Shown: positions 23,301 through 35,030, counted from the first letter of the stretch. The stretch: DNA of 64,000 nucleotides from Tuctoria greenei (GCA_036927565.1 JAYESD010000007.1:5043644-5107643); one strand, 5' to 3'. Numbers and translations: made by a program. Notes: generated from the sequence alone by a model not told the origin.

Positions 23301-23892
23301 TCAAAGCAGGGTTGAAAGCTTCTACCAGCACCGGAGCTTCACTCCAGATCGTTGTGTCGATGCCGGGAAGACCATCGGGCAGCTCCAACCTCTCGTGCTC
23401 CTCCACCCTGACGACTATCCAGTCTTTCTTCTAGTCATCCCACTTCCCAGAGGGAAATGACCGGAGGTACTTGAATGGTCACTTCTTGCGCTTCACGAAG
23501 TAGTAGAAACCAAGGTACTCATTGCTCCGGCCAGTGGTGTGGACGGTGAAGAAGGTCCGGAAGAGTTCAATGCAAGGGGGGATGCCCACCCACATCTCAC
23601 AGAAGTGGACGAAGATGGACACGAGGAGAATGGAGTGAGGGCCAAGGTGGTATAACCGCAGACCATAGAAGTCTAGCAGTATCAAGAAAAAGGAAGAAAA
23701 AGGTGGGATCAACCCCACCATGTCGTACGAGGAGAAGTACACCATTTCGCCGGATTGCTCCTTCTCGAATGGGAGCTCTCCACCAGCGCGGACCGAACGG
23801 TTGAAGAAGTCCGAGGACCACCCCATGAGGGCCCGAACCTTCTTCAAATCGCCATCGGTCTTCAAGCGACTCTCGCGGAGACCCAACTCCAT
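20338..23892 (-). pseudogene. Antisense gene of element 1: PF04195-like, Pro/Ala/Glu-rich, coiled coil
   Basis: Start ATGGAGTTGGG at 23892. Exon 1 (to 22442) codes the PF04195-like domain (DFYGLRLYHLGPHSILLVS, MWVGIPPCIELFRTFF), WSEAPVL...IRQCVEGGLTPQAVF, then Ser/Arg/Gly repeats with ATVPAVGSS in triplicate. A 78-nt GT-AG intron, 22441-22364, phase 2, joins ...SLP to SVPKKGSEAPPS. Exon 2 codes ~200 residues rich in Pro, Ala, Val and Glu (VEAPAVEPEV type), then a ~250-residue coiled coil (REALEEREKRLKDEEQKLLE type) and a conserved C-terminus. Stops are TGA 23479, TAG 23431 (shared with element 2) and TAG at about 21400. Together ~1,100 residues. The family is unnamed in function; antisense ORFs at this position are known in Grande/Tat elements. 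Confidence 0.88.
22364..22441 (-). other. Spliceosomal-type intron in antisense gene, element 1
   Basis: Minus strand cccaag|gtaattttt ... catctgcag|cgtcccc. Joining the flanks restores one reading frame across the gap. Element 2 has the same intron at 25720-25797, also 78 nt. Confidence 0.8.
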
Positions 23893-24411
23893 CGCGACAC
23901 AGCTAGGCAAGAGAAGAAAAGCGAAGCACAAGTTGGGAGTTTGATGCAAGAACAGATGAGAGGCGTAAAGAACTCCCGACGGTGCACACTTTCCTTCTTA
24001 AGTAATCCCTCGCAACGCTTGGATGGAAACCGCAAGGAAGTCGAAGGTACCACCCAAAAATTCCACCCAGTCGATGACAAGCGGGCCCGAGACCACCCCG
24101 AAGATCAAGTTGAGGTTCTTACCCAGGTGAACGGTTGTCATCAAGAGGCGGGAAGCCCAAAGGCGGCAGCCTGACAAGGCGCGCGGAACCGATACGGTTT
24201 TCGTATCGGGAACCGGCGACCTTCAATTGCGTGAGATCCGCACGCCAAAGATCTAATCTGCCGCACGCGGGATACGCCACGCGGCGAGGATTTAATTCCA
24301 AGTCCTTGCCAACGGCACCCTCAAAGACCCTTGAAGACTCAGTTCAAAGGTCGCGAGGATGGACCCACCTCCGGCGGAATGACTTCCCCGAAGGTAGGAC
24401 CATGGGGCCAC

Positions 24412-25277
24412 TGTCGGTACCCTAGAAACCGTACACCCCTTGAGGTTATAAAGATCTCAAAGGAAAATCATCTACTTGGTTTGAAGACCCTCGAAGGCCC
24501 ACATGTCAGACATAACCGGACCCGCTTCTCCAACATGGTTAATCCCTGGGTCGCCACGTGTACTACCAAACCCGAGCTACTGCCCACAAGGGGGAAGCTC
24601 CGGGCCATGTACCGAAATGGCACCTCCGGACTTAGCCCCAGACCGAGAGAAGCTCCAGGCCTGACACGTGTCGGGTAGCCCCGGAGCTACCTGTTTCCAC
24701 ATTATGCTCCGGAGCTGCCACGTGTCCAACTGTCGGATCTTCAGCCTCTAACCTCCGGAAGACCCCACAACGGCTCCGGATCTTCAAAGGGGAATCAAGG
24801 ACTTCAAGACCCGATTAAGTGTCATTAATACCATATTAATGACACTTAAACGGACGATCTTAACACCAATAATGGTGCTGTCAAAGCCTGTTACAGGGTC
24901 ATTAAGAGCAATTAAATGTGTTAAATAAGTGTCAATACTAGTAACTGCCGGGGTCACATGTTGGGTCAGGCTAACTTGTAACGGCATGCCCTTGTACTAT
25001 AAAAGGACAGGCCGACGACACGTTCAAAGGGAGAGACACACGCTAGAGACAGACACACACGCCATTGACGCTGAACACAAGCTCAAACAGCTAATACAAC
25101 ACCATCACACCCGTGGAGTAGGGTATTACGCTCAGGCGGCCCGAACCACGTAAACTCTTGTGTCTCTTGTGTCAATTCCTACTCACCTTCTTGAATCTCC
25201 GCGCGCCCATATCGAACATCAAACTCCCCTATCACTTTAGCAGTGTAGGAAGATCTGCCGGTCCCAAACCACCGACA
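24412..25277 (+). repeat. 3' LTR of element 1
   Basis: 866 bp, starts TGTCGGTACC, ends CCACCGACA, and aligns with the 5' LTR without gaps. It is preceded by ccatggggccac, a weak purine tract. Confidence 0.96.
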
Positions 25278-25282
25278 GTGGC

Positions 25283-27727
25283 GATCCCTGGAGTGTCTGA
25301 AGGTGGCTCCGACCCTGCTTCGAAGCCAAGGGTCGAGGTCGTCGGCAAGGGCAAGGAGCCGGCGGATGAACCCTTGAGCTGGAAGTGGAAGCTGCAGCAT
25401 GCCGACAGAAGATCCGTCAGGCCTGCCACCTCTGCATCGGCTCCTTCTCCCCGGAGGGGGAGGTCTTCTGCAACCGCGGCGACTGTACCCGCAGTGGGGT
25501 CCTCCCGGGGTGCTAGCTCCGGGCATGCGACTCCAGCACCAGGGCCGGTTGAGGCCTCTGGGTCCGGAGGTTCTTCCCGATCAAGGGGGGCCTCGACTAG
25601 GGAAACGCAGTGGCTGCAACGAGTTCCGGGGGGCCTTCCGGAGCTTCCACGCCGGCTATGACCAGCCCAGAACGCCCGGGAAAGAGGTTCCGCGCAAGCT
25701 GGTGCGGAAGCCTCCCAAGGTAATTTTTAATCTTTACCTTGGACAGTTGTTTTGTTGTAGTAACTATTTTTTATGTTTCTTCATCCATCATCTGCAGCAT
25801 TCCCAAGAAGAGGAGTGAGGCTCCACCCCCAGCCACAGCAGCTGAAGCTGTGAGGGCGGGGGCTTCTGCTCCTGTCCCGGTGCCGACCCAAGTGGTGGCT
25901 GAAGCTGCGACAGCTCCGGCGCCAGCTGTCGTGGTTATGGACCTCGACTCATCCCCAGAGACTCTCGTGGTAGCGCCGGACCGCGGGAGAGAAGATGCAC
26001 TAGCGGTACCTGTCCCGGAGGTTGAAGCTCCGGGTCCTGGTGCTGAGATGATGGAAGTTCTGGCCGTTGAGCCGGAGGAAGCAATAATTCCGGCCTCAGA
26101 GACGGAAATTGTCGAAGCTCCAGAGGTTGAGCCGGAGGTGATTAAAGTCCCGGCGTGCGTGCCAGATGTTGAGGAAGTTCCAGCAGTTGGGCCAGCTTCC
26201 TCAGAAGCACCGGCCGCAGAGCCGGTCGTTGTTGGAGCTCCGGTCGCAGGGCCGGTTGATGATGACGATCTTTCGGCTCCCGAGACGGTGGTTGCAGAGG
26301 CGTCGGAGCTCGAGCCCCCATCGGAGGAGGTGTCCCGACCGGAGCTAGCAGCGGCCCCTGCTCCGGAAGTGACGATGTCGGAGGTACCCGCGGCTGAGCC
26401 GGAGTGCCCTGATGAAGTCGCTGGCTCCCTGCCTGAGGGGGTGAATGAAGACCAGGCGGCGGGGCCCTAGTGCCATGGAGACCCAGGGGACCACTCTTGT
26501 GGAGTGGGACCCAATTTTTGTATCTGAAAACCCGCTGGAACCAAGAGGAGACCCCAGCAGGTCCGGAACCTATCTCGTTGTCACTGTCTATTGACAACAC
26601 ATGTTCCAGTCTGCGTCAAGTTCAACTATCCTTCTTCCACGACAGCAAGGCTCTTGAAGAGGAGCGCCAAACCCTTAGGCGGTGGCGTAACCGGCTCTAC
26701 TTCGAGACCAAGCTGGCGCAGTCGAGGCTAGCAGATGACAAAGAGTGGATCAAGCGGGAGAAGGTCCGCCTGGAATACTGGGGCAAATTGTTGGATGACA
26801 GGGAGAGTATGACTCGTGCCCTTGACGCTCAATCTCGGGAGATCTACGAGCAGACCAAAGCAACTAACAGTGCAGCCGATGAACGCCAAGAGAGTCTTGA
26901 GGCCATTAACACTATACTCATCAAGCGCCGGGAGGCACTTGAGGAGAGGGAGAAACGGCTCAAAGATGAAGAGCAGAAACTCCTAGAGCTGCGGGATGAC
27001 ATCCTGAGGAGGGAGGAGGAGCTCACCGAGAAGGTGGCTCTGGCTGACAAGGGCCTCGAGGAGCGCGCTAAGAAATTGGAAGAGCGCTGCGCTGAGGAGG
27101 AGGAGAAGGACTGGGTGCGAGGGCAGGAACTCTACGAGCAAGAGTGTGCCCTTGCTGCCAGGGAGAAGAAAGTGAGGGGCAGGGAGAAGGACCTGGTTGA
27201 CCGCCGGAACAAGATCCACCTCCAGGAGGAGGAGCTCGGAAAACTCGAGAAGCGGGTTGCTGAAAAGATCCAGCAAAACGCCAAAGAGGTTGAGCGACTC
27301 ACTCGCGAGAATTCTGAACTGGTGCCGGCCAGAAGATCCTTGGAAGAATTGAAGGGCTTGAGGACTGCGGACTCCCTACAGATTTAGGAGTTCCTGGGCA
27401 AGGCTAACGACGTGCTAACACCGATGGGCTTTAGCCCTGTGCGCCTGGAGGATCCAGAGCCGGAGCCGGACCTGACATTGCAGGCGTTGAGCTCGGCACG
27501 CAGCAAACTCTCCAAGGTGGACGATGTCATCGCGGGCCAATTGGAGGTTGAGGGGCAATCCCTGGCGAAGAACGTCGCAGAATGTGCTGACGTGCTACAC
27601 CAGCCGGAACTCCCAATTTCCTCTGGACCCGGTGCTTGAAGGACCCGTTGAAGGGGAAGGCGAAGCTGCCCGAGCCAACGTGTCAGAGGTTGCCCAGAAG
27701 GTCGCCCAATTCTTCCATAGGGTCTAG
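25283..27727 (+). pseudogene. Antisense gene of element 2, 3' part (Pro/Ala/Glu-rich and coiled coil)
   Basis: Continues the gene split by element 1. First comes a Ser/Arg/Gly-rich stretch (ATVPAVGSSRG present once), then a 78-nt intron (25720-25797, gtaattttt...catctgcag) after CCTCCCAAG. A long Pro/Ala/Val/Glu-rich region (VEAPEVEPEV type) and a ~250-residue coiled coil follow (DRESMTRALDAQSREIYEQ through REENELxx-type heptads). The C-terminal segment is EFLGKANDVLTPMGFSPV and ends near 27727 (FFHRV stop). Breaks include a frame change near 25610, a stop at about 26470 and TAG at 27385. Function unknown. Confidence 0.85.
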
Positions 27728-27994
27728 GACCATCTCTGTAGTTCTCACTTGTATTTTCTCTTCTTGTTCCTCAATTTTGTAATCCCTTGTCTCCAGATGA
27801 ATGAAATCCCCAAATTTTTGTGAATTTCACTTTTTGTCTTCAACACTTTTGTCTTCACTTGGCCCCCTGGTAGATGTACACAATTTGATTATGAACATGT
27901 ACCAAGAGGATATTGTGTTTTGTTGAAGACTCATTTGCTCCAAACTCGTAAAGTGTAGGTCCGAAGTCTTCGATAGTGAAGTCCCCCTGAGGTT

Positions 27995-28309
27995 GTCGAA
28001 GCTTAGAAGCTCCAACATTGTCTATCGTTGGAGCTTAGTAGCTCCGGCAATAGTCCCTATCAACGTGTAGAGCATCAATAGTTAGTCCTCCGGAGTGTCG
28101 GAGTTTAGTAGCTCCAGCAGTGACCTTTGCCAACGCGTAGCTTGTCGGCAGCAGACTCCGCTTGTGGGGTCTTCTCACCATCTTATATTTTACGTCGACG
28201 GCTGGCCCCCTAGCTTTACCGGAGCTTGATTGCTCCGGTGATGCTCGTTTTCAATACGTAACATCGATTACAAGCCACCTAGGGGAGTCGGAGCTTTGTT
28301 AGCTCCGGC
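27995..28309. repeat. Hairpin array between pol and antisense gene, element 2
   Basis: Five inverted repeats of the type GGAGCTTAGTAGCTCC occur at about 27995-28016, 28028-28049, 28098-28119, 28219-28240 and 28288-28309. Stems are 6-9 bp and loops 3-6 nt. They sit in the noncoding spacer (about 27728-29041) where the antisense gene and pol converge. The spacer otherwise holds no frame. Confidence 0.75.
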
Positions 28310-29041
28310 TTTTCTCCATCAACGTAGATTTTTTATTTTTCCTGCACACTGAAGCCAAGAAAAATAGTAAAATTCGTTTCTTGCCTATTACTTCATTGCG
28401 GCTTACGATTCTTAAGAAGATTTTAGGTCAAACGCGATTCTAAATACAACTGAATGCGTTGTCTTTTCTTCCAGATCCAATTGTACTTGGACCCGCCTTA
28501 CTTCGGCCTGCCGGGGTGTAGGTAGAGTGGCGTACTTAGGGTGCTTGACTAGGCTAAGTCGATAGCACACTCCGACCCTAGATTGGCTTGGCGGCATTCA
28601 GGCGAGTGGGCCACGAACAATATTTGAATCCAGAAGAATCGACAATACAATTCGAATCGTATATGAACCGGTCGAACTGAAATTTCTTAAGAATTGCACA
28701 TCTTTGTTATAGACAAGAAAGAGAAAAATAAAAAATGTTGAGCATGTACAAAATAAATGCACGTGGAGTCTGTTTCACATGAAGATGCCTTTCATTATAG
28801 GTCCGGGGTACAGGGGAAACAAGTACACTCTTAGGGTACGGAACCAGGCTAAGCGTGTTTTATTTCTCGTTTGACCCAGGGTAGCTAGCCACACTTTTAG
28901 TCCTGAGACTGTGACAAGTGTTACATGAACTTTGCGGACCTTCCGGAAAAGGTCCGGCTCTTCTCCCGGAGGAACTACCCGACTATGTACAATGACTCTA
29001 TAATATACACCTCAAGTTACTACAGACTCACCTCCGTGATA

Positions 29042-30090
29042 TTAAGTGTAGAACTTATGGAGGTGCTCAATGTTCCAAGGATTTGGGAGAGGTGTCCCAT
29101 CCTCGGTAGCCAAGCGAACGCTCCCGGGACGGGATACTTTAATCACTCGGAAGGGTCCCTCCCAGCTGTGGGAGAGTTTGTTTAACCCTTCTCTATATTG
29201 TATTCTCCGTAGCACCAGGTCGCCTTCCTCGAGTTGTCGGTTGTGTACATGCCGCTGATGATAGCGCCGAAGGGCTTGGCGGTATCGGGCATTCCGAACA
29301 GTTGCTTGGCTCCTTCCCTCCTCAAGGAGGTCTAGGTCTTCACGTCGGAGCTGGTCCTGCGTGGTTTCGTCGTAGGTCCGGACCCGGAGTGACCCCAAGG
29401 TGATTTCTGGAGGAAGGATTGCTTCATCTCCATACACCAAGAAGAAGGGTGTCTCTCTAGTTGACCGGTTTGGAGATGTCCTGTTGGCCCAGAGAGTGGG
29501 CGGAAGCTCTTCAATCCAGTTGGCACCATGTTTTTTCAAGCGCTCATAGGTGCACGTTTTGAGTCCTTTAAGGATTTCAGCATTTGCTCTTTCAGCTTGG
29601 CCATTGCTTGCTGGGTGAGCTACGGAGGCGTAGCAAACTTGAATGCCGAGGTCTTCGCAATATCCTTGAAATGCAGAGCTTGTGAATTGGGTCTCATTAT
29701 CAGTGATGATTTTGTTTGGGACTCCAAATCTGCATACAATGGACTGCAAAAAGTTGATAGCAGATTGCTTGTTGATTGTCACAACTGGAGTTGCTTCCGG
29801 CCACTTGGTGAACTTGTCAATGGCGACGTACAGGAACTTGTAACCTCCGACGGCTCTTGGAAAGGTCCCAAGATGTCCATCCCCCACACAACGAAGGGCC
29901 ATGTAGGAGGTATCATTTGTAGGGGCTGAGCCGATGTGTGAATTTGCTTTGCATGAAATTGACATGCTTCGCATTTCTTCACCAGCTCAGTTGCATCCTG
30001 GAGTGTTGTAGGCCAATAGAAGCCATGCCGAAAGGCTTTACCAACCAGCGTGCGGGAAGACGTGTGGTTCCCACACTCGCCCCCATGGAT
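29042..30090 (-). pseudogene. Integrase of element 2
   Basis: The zinc-binding segment retains both cysteines (KKCEACQFHA), unlike element 1. The DDE core is visible as MDILGPF, IITDNETQF (usually DNGTQF) and ASNGQAERANAEI. A 1-nt deletion near 29885 shifts the frame between the first and second catalytic aspartates. The C-terminus ends NPWNIEHLHKFYT followed by a stop at 29042. Confidence 0.9.
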
Positions 30091-32578
30091 TTATGCGAGG
30101 AGCTCGCAGCCTTCTTCCCTTGTGATGCACCGCATTAGGATGCCATTGGCACCGCGCCGGTAGAGATCCCCTTCTACTAACGTGTATCTTTTAGCCAATC
30201 TGACTACCCGATCAGCGGATACATCATCGTCAGGAAGGATGTTGTCTTTCAAGTAGTTCCGAATCTCCGATATCCATGCATTGGAACTAACTTGAGAATT
30301 TGAGTCTTGCGTGCTGGGTTGCTCGGAGCTTCCGGCAGCACCTACGACTCTTGATGGCTGCCATGGTAACACGGCCATTGGGACCGTCAGCTTCGGGATG
30401 CTGATCTCGCCCCCTTCGCTCAGTTCGGCAGGATGAGCTGTGGGTTTTGACAACCTCCGGACAAAAGTTCCGTCAGGAGCCGGAGCTCCGGTTGACGCTT
30501 TCGTCGAGAGTTCGTCAGCTTCAGTGTTATGGGCACGCTGAACATGGTGGAGATCTAAGACTTCGAAGTCCTTCTGATGCTTGTGAACTTCAAGAAGGTA
30601 AGCAGCTAGCTGGAGATTGTTGCAGGAGCATTCACCCTTCACTTGCTTAAGGATGAGCTGTGAATCTCCCTTGACCAGCAATTGCTTGACACCGTATGAC
30701 AGTGCCACCTTTAGTCCGTAGATGAGTGCTTCGTACTCCGCCATGTTGTTGGTCGCCTTGAAGTCAAGGTGTACCATGTATTTCACCTTCTCCCCGGTTG
30801 GTGCGAGGAGAAGGATTCCAGCTTCGGCCCCCTGCTTTTGCATGGAGCCGTCAAAGTAGAGGGTCCAATGAGGCTCGGTGAAGACCGAAGCTTCTTGTTC
30901 CGTCTTATGCTCACTGGGGACCCCAGGGTTTGATGGAGAGGGAGTCCATTCTGCCACGAAGTCCGCCAATGCTTGACTCTTGACTGCTTGCCTTGAAATA
31001 AATTCGAGATCGAATTCAGCCAATTCTGCTGCCCACTTTGCAATATTCCCAGTTGAGTTGGGATTATGCAAGATTGCTCGAAGTGGGTAAGAGGTCACCA
31101 CTGAGATCTTGTGAGCTTGGAAGTAATGTCGAAGCTTTCTGGAGGCGATAAGAACTGCATAGAGCAGCTTATGCACCTCTAGGTATCGAGTCTTGGCATC
31201 ATGTAGTACTTCACTGATGAAGTACACTGGGCGCTGAATGGTCCGGACCCTCCCGGAGGGGTCCAGAGCTTCCTCTCCACTGACCCAGATCCTCCTCGAG
31301 GGATCCGGATTTCCTTCAGGTACCTTCGGGTCCTGGCTGGAGGAACCCGGAGCTTCTTTAGAAGTGACCTGGGTCCTCCTGGAGGAGTCTGGGTCTTCTG
31401 AATTGGTTTCTTGTGGATTCGAATCTGGGAGCTGGGACCCAGACTTGCTTTCAGGAACCTCCGGACCCTCCCGAAGGGGTCTGGATCCCTGAGTATGGGG
31501 TAGTTCTGGTCTCTCCGCAACCAGGATCATACTGACGACTTCGTCAGTGGCTGAAATGTAAAGCAACAAAGGCTCACCAGGATTCGGAGCTACCAGAATT
31601 GGTAGGGTGGTGAGAAATTGTTTTAGCTCCTGGAACGCCTTTTCTGCTTCTTCAGACCATTGGAATGGTCCGGACTTCCTCAATAACTTGAAGAAGGGGA
31701 GTGCCCGTTCCGCCAGTCTTGAAATAAACCGGCTGAGGCCTGCTATACATCCAGTTAGCTTTTGGACATCTTTGATGCGGGCTGGTGGCCGCATGTCTTC
31801 AATGGCCTTGATCTTCGCCGGATTAGCTTCTATGCTCCGGTGACTTACCAGGAAACCCTTTTCCGGAGCTAACCCCGAAGACACACTTGTCTGGGTTTAG
31901 TTTTGTGCGGGTGACCCGCAGCTTATCGAAGACAGCCTACAAGGTGTCGAGGAGTGACTCCTTATTCTTGACCTTGACCACGATGTCATCAACATACACT
32001 TCCACTACGTCTCTAATGATGTCTTCAAAGGTTTTGTACATAGCTCGTACAAAGGTTGAAGCTGCATTCTTGAGACCAAATGGCATGGCTGTATAACAGT
32101 ACAATCCATCTACTGTGATGAAAGAGGTATGCTCTTCATCTTCCCTAGACATCCTGATTTGATGATACCCAGAATATGCGTCTAGGAAACACAGTAATTC
32201 ACACCCGGAGGTGGAATCCACTATCTGATCTATTCTAGGTAGTGGGAATGGATCTTTTGGACATGCCTTATTTAGTGTTGTGTAGTCGATACACATCCGA
32301 AACTTCCCGCCGGCCTTGGGCACAACGACTGGGTTTGCCAGCCATTTTGGATGGAAGACTTCTCGGATGAATCCAGCTTCGAGCAACTTCTTCACTTCTT
32401 GTCGAATGAAGTTCTGTCGCCCTACAGATTGCTTCCGAGGCTTTTGATGCACAGGCCGAGCGTCGGGGTAGATCTTCAGATTGTGCTCAATCACTTCCCC
32501 GGGGATCCCAGGCATTTGTGACGGTTGCCAGGCAAACACATCAACATTAGCCCGGAGGAAAGTGATGAGCGCGAGTTC
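30091..32578 (-). pseudogene. pol: Reverse transcriptase and two RNase H domains of element 2
   Basis: The RT part opens around FAWQPSQMPGIP and has KFRMCIDYTTLNKACPKDPF, FLDAYSGYHQI and the catalytic YVDD (VEVYVDDIVV). One stop/frameshift near 31885-31937 splits it. The continuing 597-codon frame holds the thumb/connection, a gypsy RNase H interrupted by an acidic Pro/Ser-rich insert, then the C-terminal RNase H part (YFISEVLHDAKTRY) and IAKWAAELAEFDLEF. It ends with an archaeal-type RNase H (LYFDGSMQKQGAEAGI, TNNMAEYEALIYGL, LLVKGDSQLI) and the start of the integrase zinc domain. It ends at a stop in ELLA-TAA (30091). Confidence 0.92.
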
Positions 32579-33355
32579 CTATTTGTCGTTCAGTCCTCCC
32601 GATATACGGGTGGTCTGAGCGGCATCAGAACTGATTTGGACGACTTTGACAGGAATGTCGGCGTCGCCGCTTGGCTGCACACGAGGTGCAGAAGTCGAGC
32701 CTCGTTGACGAATGCTCGGGGGTTTTGGAGCTTGCTCCTGCCTGGAGTCCTCCTCTTGCGCCGTGGTAAGTGCATGGAGTTCTTCCAAAGCAGTTACCCC
32801 GGCAGTACGATCTCCGCAGATCCGGAGAACGCCTACTGGTGTTGGCATCTTTAACACCAGATAGCCATAATGAGCAGCTGCCATGAATTTGTACAAGGCA
32901 GGCCTACCCAAGATGGCATTGAAGGGTAAGTTGATCTGAGCAACATCAAAGACCAACTTCTCGGTGCGATACTTCTCCCGTGTCCCGAAGGTAACGAAGA
33001 GAGTAATAGCTCTGAGTGGGGTAATGGCTCCCGGACCTACTCTGGAGAAAGGTCGGGAGGGGTGAAGATCCGAAGGTCGGAGCTGAAGCTTGGTAAAAGC
33101 TTCGAAGCTTATGAGATTGAGCCCCGAACCTCCGTCTACCATGACATGGTGGAGCTGGATGTTATTGATGGTAGGAGATACCATCAAAGGTAGCTGACCT
33201 GCTCCAACCATGCTTCGAGGACAGTTCGAAGCATTAAAAGTGATGGTTGTGTCCATCCACTTCCGATGAGTCTCCGGTCTGGCTGTAGGAGCTACAGCAG
33301 CCATGTCCCGACGCATAGTCTTGATGGCGGGAAGTGATGTCCCATGATCCACCAA
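32579..33355 (-). pseudogene. Protease region of element 2
   Basis: Retropepsin-like domain with the active-site motif MVDGGSGLNLIS and the later ILGRPAL signature. DGGS in place of the usual DTG/DSG is normal for Tat-type elements. The frame ends in GGLNDK-TAG at 32581-32579, directly before the RT region. Element 1 has the same TAG at the same codon. Confidence 0.88.
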
Positions 33356-34992
33356 AAATGGTGTTCATGGTCTTCCGACGCTCGTTGTCGGAGACGTCGG
33401 AATCATCGTCGACGGAGGTGTAGACGGCCTTCAGGACCTTTTTGGGATCCTGAAAACCTAACTCCTCTTCAGCCGGAGCTTCATCGACTTTTTGTTTTCC
33501 TTCCCTCTGTCGGAAAGGAGATTCTTCCCGGCGCTTCTTGTAGCGCTCGACAAGGTTTTGGACCTCCCGGCAGTCTTTCAAACTGTGGTTGCCCGTTTTG
33601 TGAATTGTACACCACACTTTGGGTTTGCCACCGTCTTCAGAAGACGATCGAGGTATCTTCTCGGTGTGTGGCCCTCGGCCACTCGGAGCTACAGCAGCTG
33701 CAACGTTGGATGTACCGGCTGACGGCTTCTTCTTGTCGTTGGTCTTCTTCTTCTTCTTGCCACTCCCGGATGTAGCGGCTTCTTCTTTGGAGGATTTCTT
33801 GTGACCCTCCGAAGTTGGTTTGCAGTGCATCTCACGGCCCTCCGCAGCTCTGGCACATTTGTCGGCCAAACTGAAGAGTTCCGTGACACTGGTGATCTCC
33901 TTGATCGCCAGTTTCTCCAACATCTTCTTATCCCGTACACCCTGTCTGAATGCCACAATGACAGAAGCGCTGGAGATAGAAGGGATAGTATTCCGTACCT
34001 GAGAGAACCTCTGGATGAATGATCGCAGGGACTCTCCCCCTTTTTGCACGACTGCAAAAAGGTCCAGTTCAGTGCTTGGTCGGGTGTATGAACTCCCGAA
34101 GTTGGCGGTGAACTGTCGGCACAGCTCCTCCCAACTGTTGATGGAGTTGGGTGGAAGGCTCATAAACCAGGACATGGCGGTCCTAGTTAAAGCCACTGGG
34201 AAATAATTGGCCATTATAGCCTCATTTCCTCCAGCTGCCAAGATAGCAGTGGAGTAGATCTGAAGAAATTCAACAGGATTGACGGTCCCATCGAACTTCT
34301 CCGGTAGGTGAGGCCGGAACTTCTGTGGCCACCTGACCATACGCAGATGCATGGCCAGGGCTGAACAGCCTCCTCCCACTCCTTCAGGAGCGAGAACTTC
34401 TTGAGCTTCTCGTCTTTCACGAGCACGCTCAATATGGACTCGGTCGTCCTGTTGGCGGTATCGGCGATCAAGCTCCGCCCGGAGGTCATGAGTTGAACGC
34501 TTGGATACCGTGTGAGTGCGTCGTGCCCCAGAGGGCAACGACGTCACCTGTTGTGATGCAGCACGTCTTCTGTTGTTGGAAACGTGCAGACCAAGTCTGC
34601 CAGACAAGGTCCGTCGCTGAGACAGGGCCCGTCCTGAAGGAGGAGGACCCTAGTTGCTGATGCGGTCGGCTGCTGCTGCAACCAAATGTTCCACATCAGC
34701 CCTCCACTGCTCCAGTGCAATCCCAGGATGCATCCGGAGGTGGTGGGCATTGGAGAAGAGCACGTGCTTCATGGAGCACGTGTTTCGGGTTGTCATGATT
34801 TCCCGACACAGTGACTGATGCCGGTGCACCATCGCGTTGTCCAGCTTGATTTGCTGGTGGAGGTGGCGGTGGTGGCAGTGTGACTCCTGCTGGTGTTGAG
34901 GCCCCTGCTGGTGGCTGCATATTGGAGGGATTGCCCCCAACAACTTGAACAGTGGGATGACCGTTGGATGATCTAGCAGCTGAGTTCACCAT
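33356..34992 (-). pseudogene. gag: gag polyprotein of element 2 (broken)
   Basis: Starts ATGGTGAACTC at 34992, in the same context as element 1. A proline-rich N-terminus is followed by the Retrotrans_gag capsid-like region (PF03732 type): YFPVALTRTAMSWFMSLPP, then SWEELCRQFTANFG and ESLRSFIQRFSQVRN. A lysine-rich linker and a zinc knuckle-like CTIHKTGNHSLKDC near the C-terminus follow. A frameshift lies near 34720, an in-frame TAG near 34650, and a further frame change near 33360 separates it from protease. From 34607 to 33360 the frame is open and is the better gag copy of the two elements. Confidence 0.9.
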
Positions 34993-35010
34993 TCTCGAAA
35001 TCTCAGGCAC

Positions 35011-35028
35011 CCCCTACCTGGCGCGCCA
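35011..35028 (-). other. Primer-binding site of element 2
   Basis: The 18-mer TGGCGCGCCAGGTAGGGG on the minus strand lies 2 nt inside the 5' LTR, exactly as in element 1. I did not assign the cognate tRNA. Confidence 0.8.
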
Positions 35029-35030
35029 AC

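Larger units (their letters stand above)
12296..25277 (+). mobile_element. Element 1: full-length Tat-lineage Ty3/gypsy retrotransposon, nested
   Basis: 12,982 bp with two 866-bp LTRs and a perfect 5-bp target duplication GTGGC (12291-12295 and 25278-25282). It is inserted within the antisense gene of element 2. On the plus strand it has a primer-binding site, gag, protease, RT/RNase H, archaeal-type RNase H and integrase; on the minus strand an antisense gene. I count about 23 LTR differences (2.7%), nearly all transitions, indistinguishable in age from element 2, although nesting shows it is the younger. The second RNase H and the antisense ORF between pol and the 3' LTR are established hallmarks of the Tat group. 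Several stops and frameshifts make it non-autonomous. Confidence 0.96.

Noticed and set aside
13163..35028. Functional gag-pol from either Tat-like element
   Set aside because: Each copy has several stops and frameshifts in gag and pol; they are annotated as pseudogenes.
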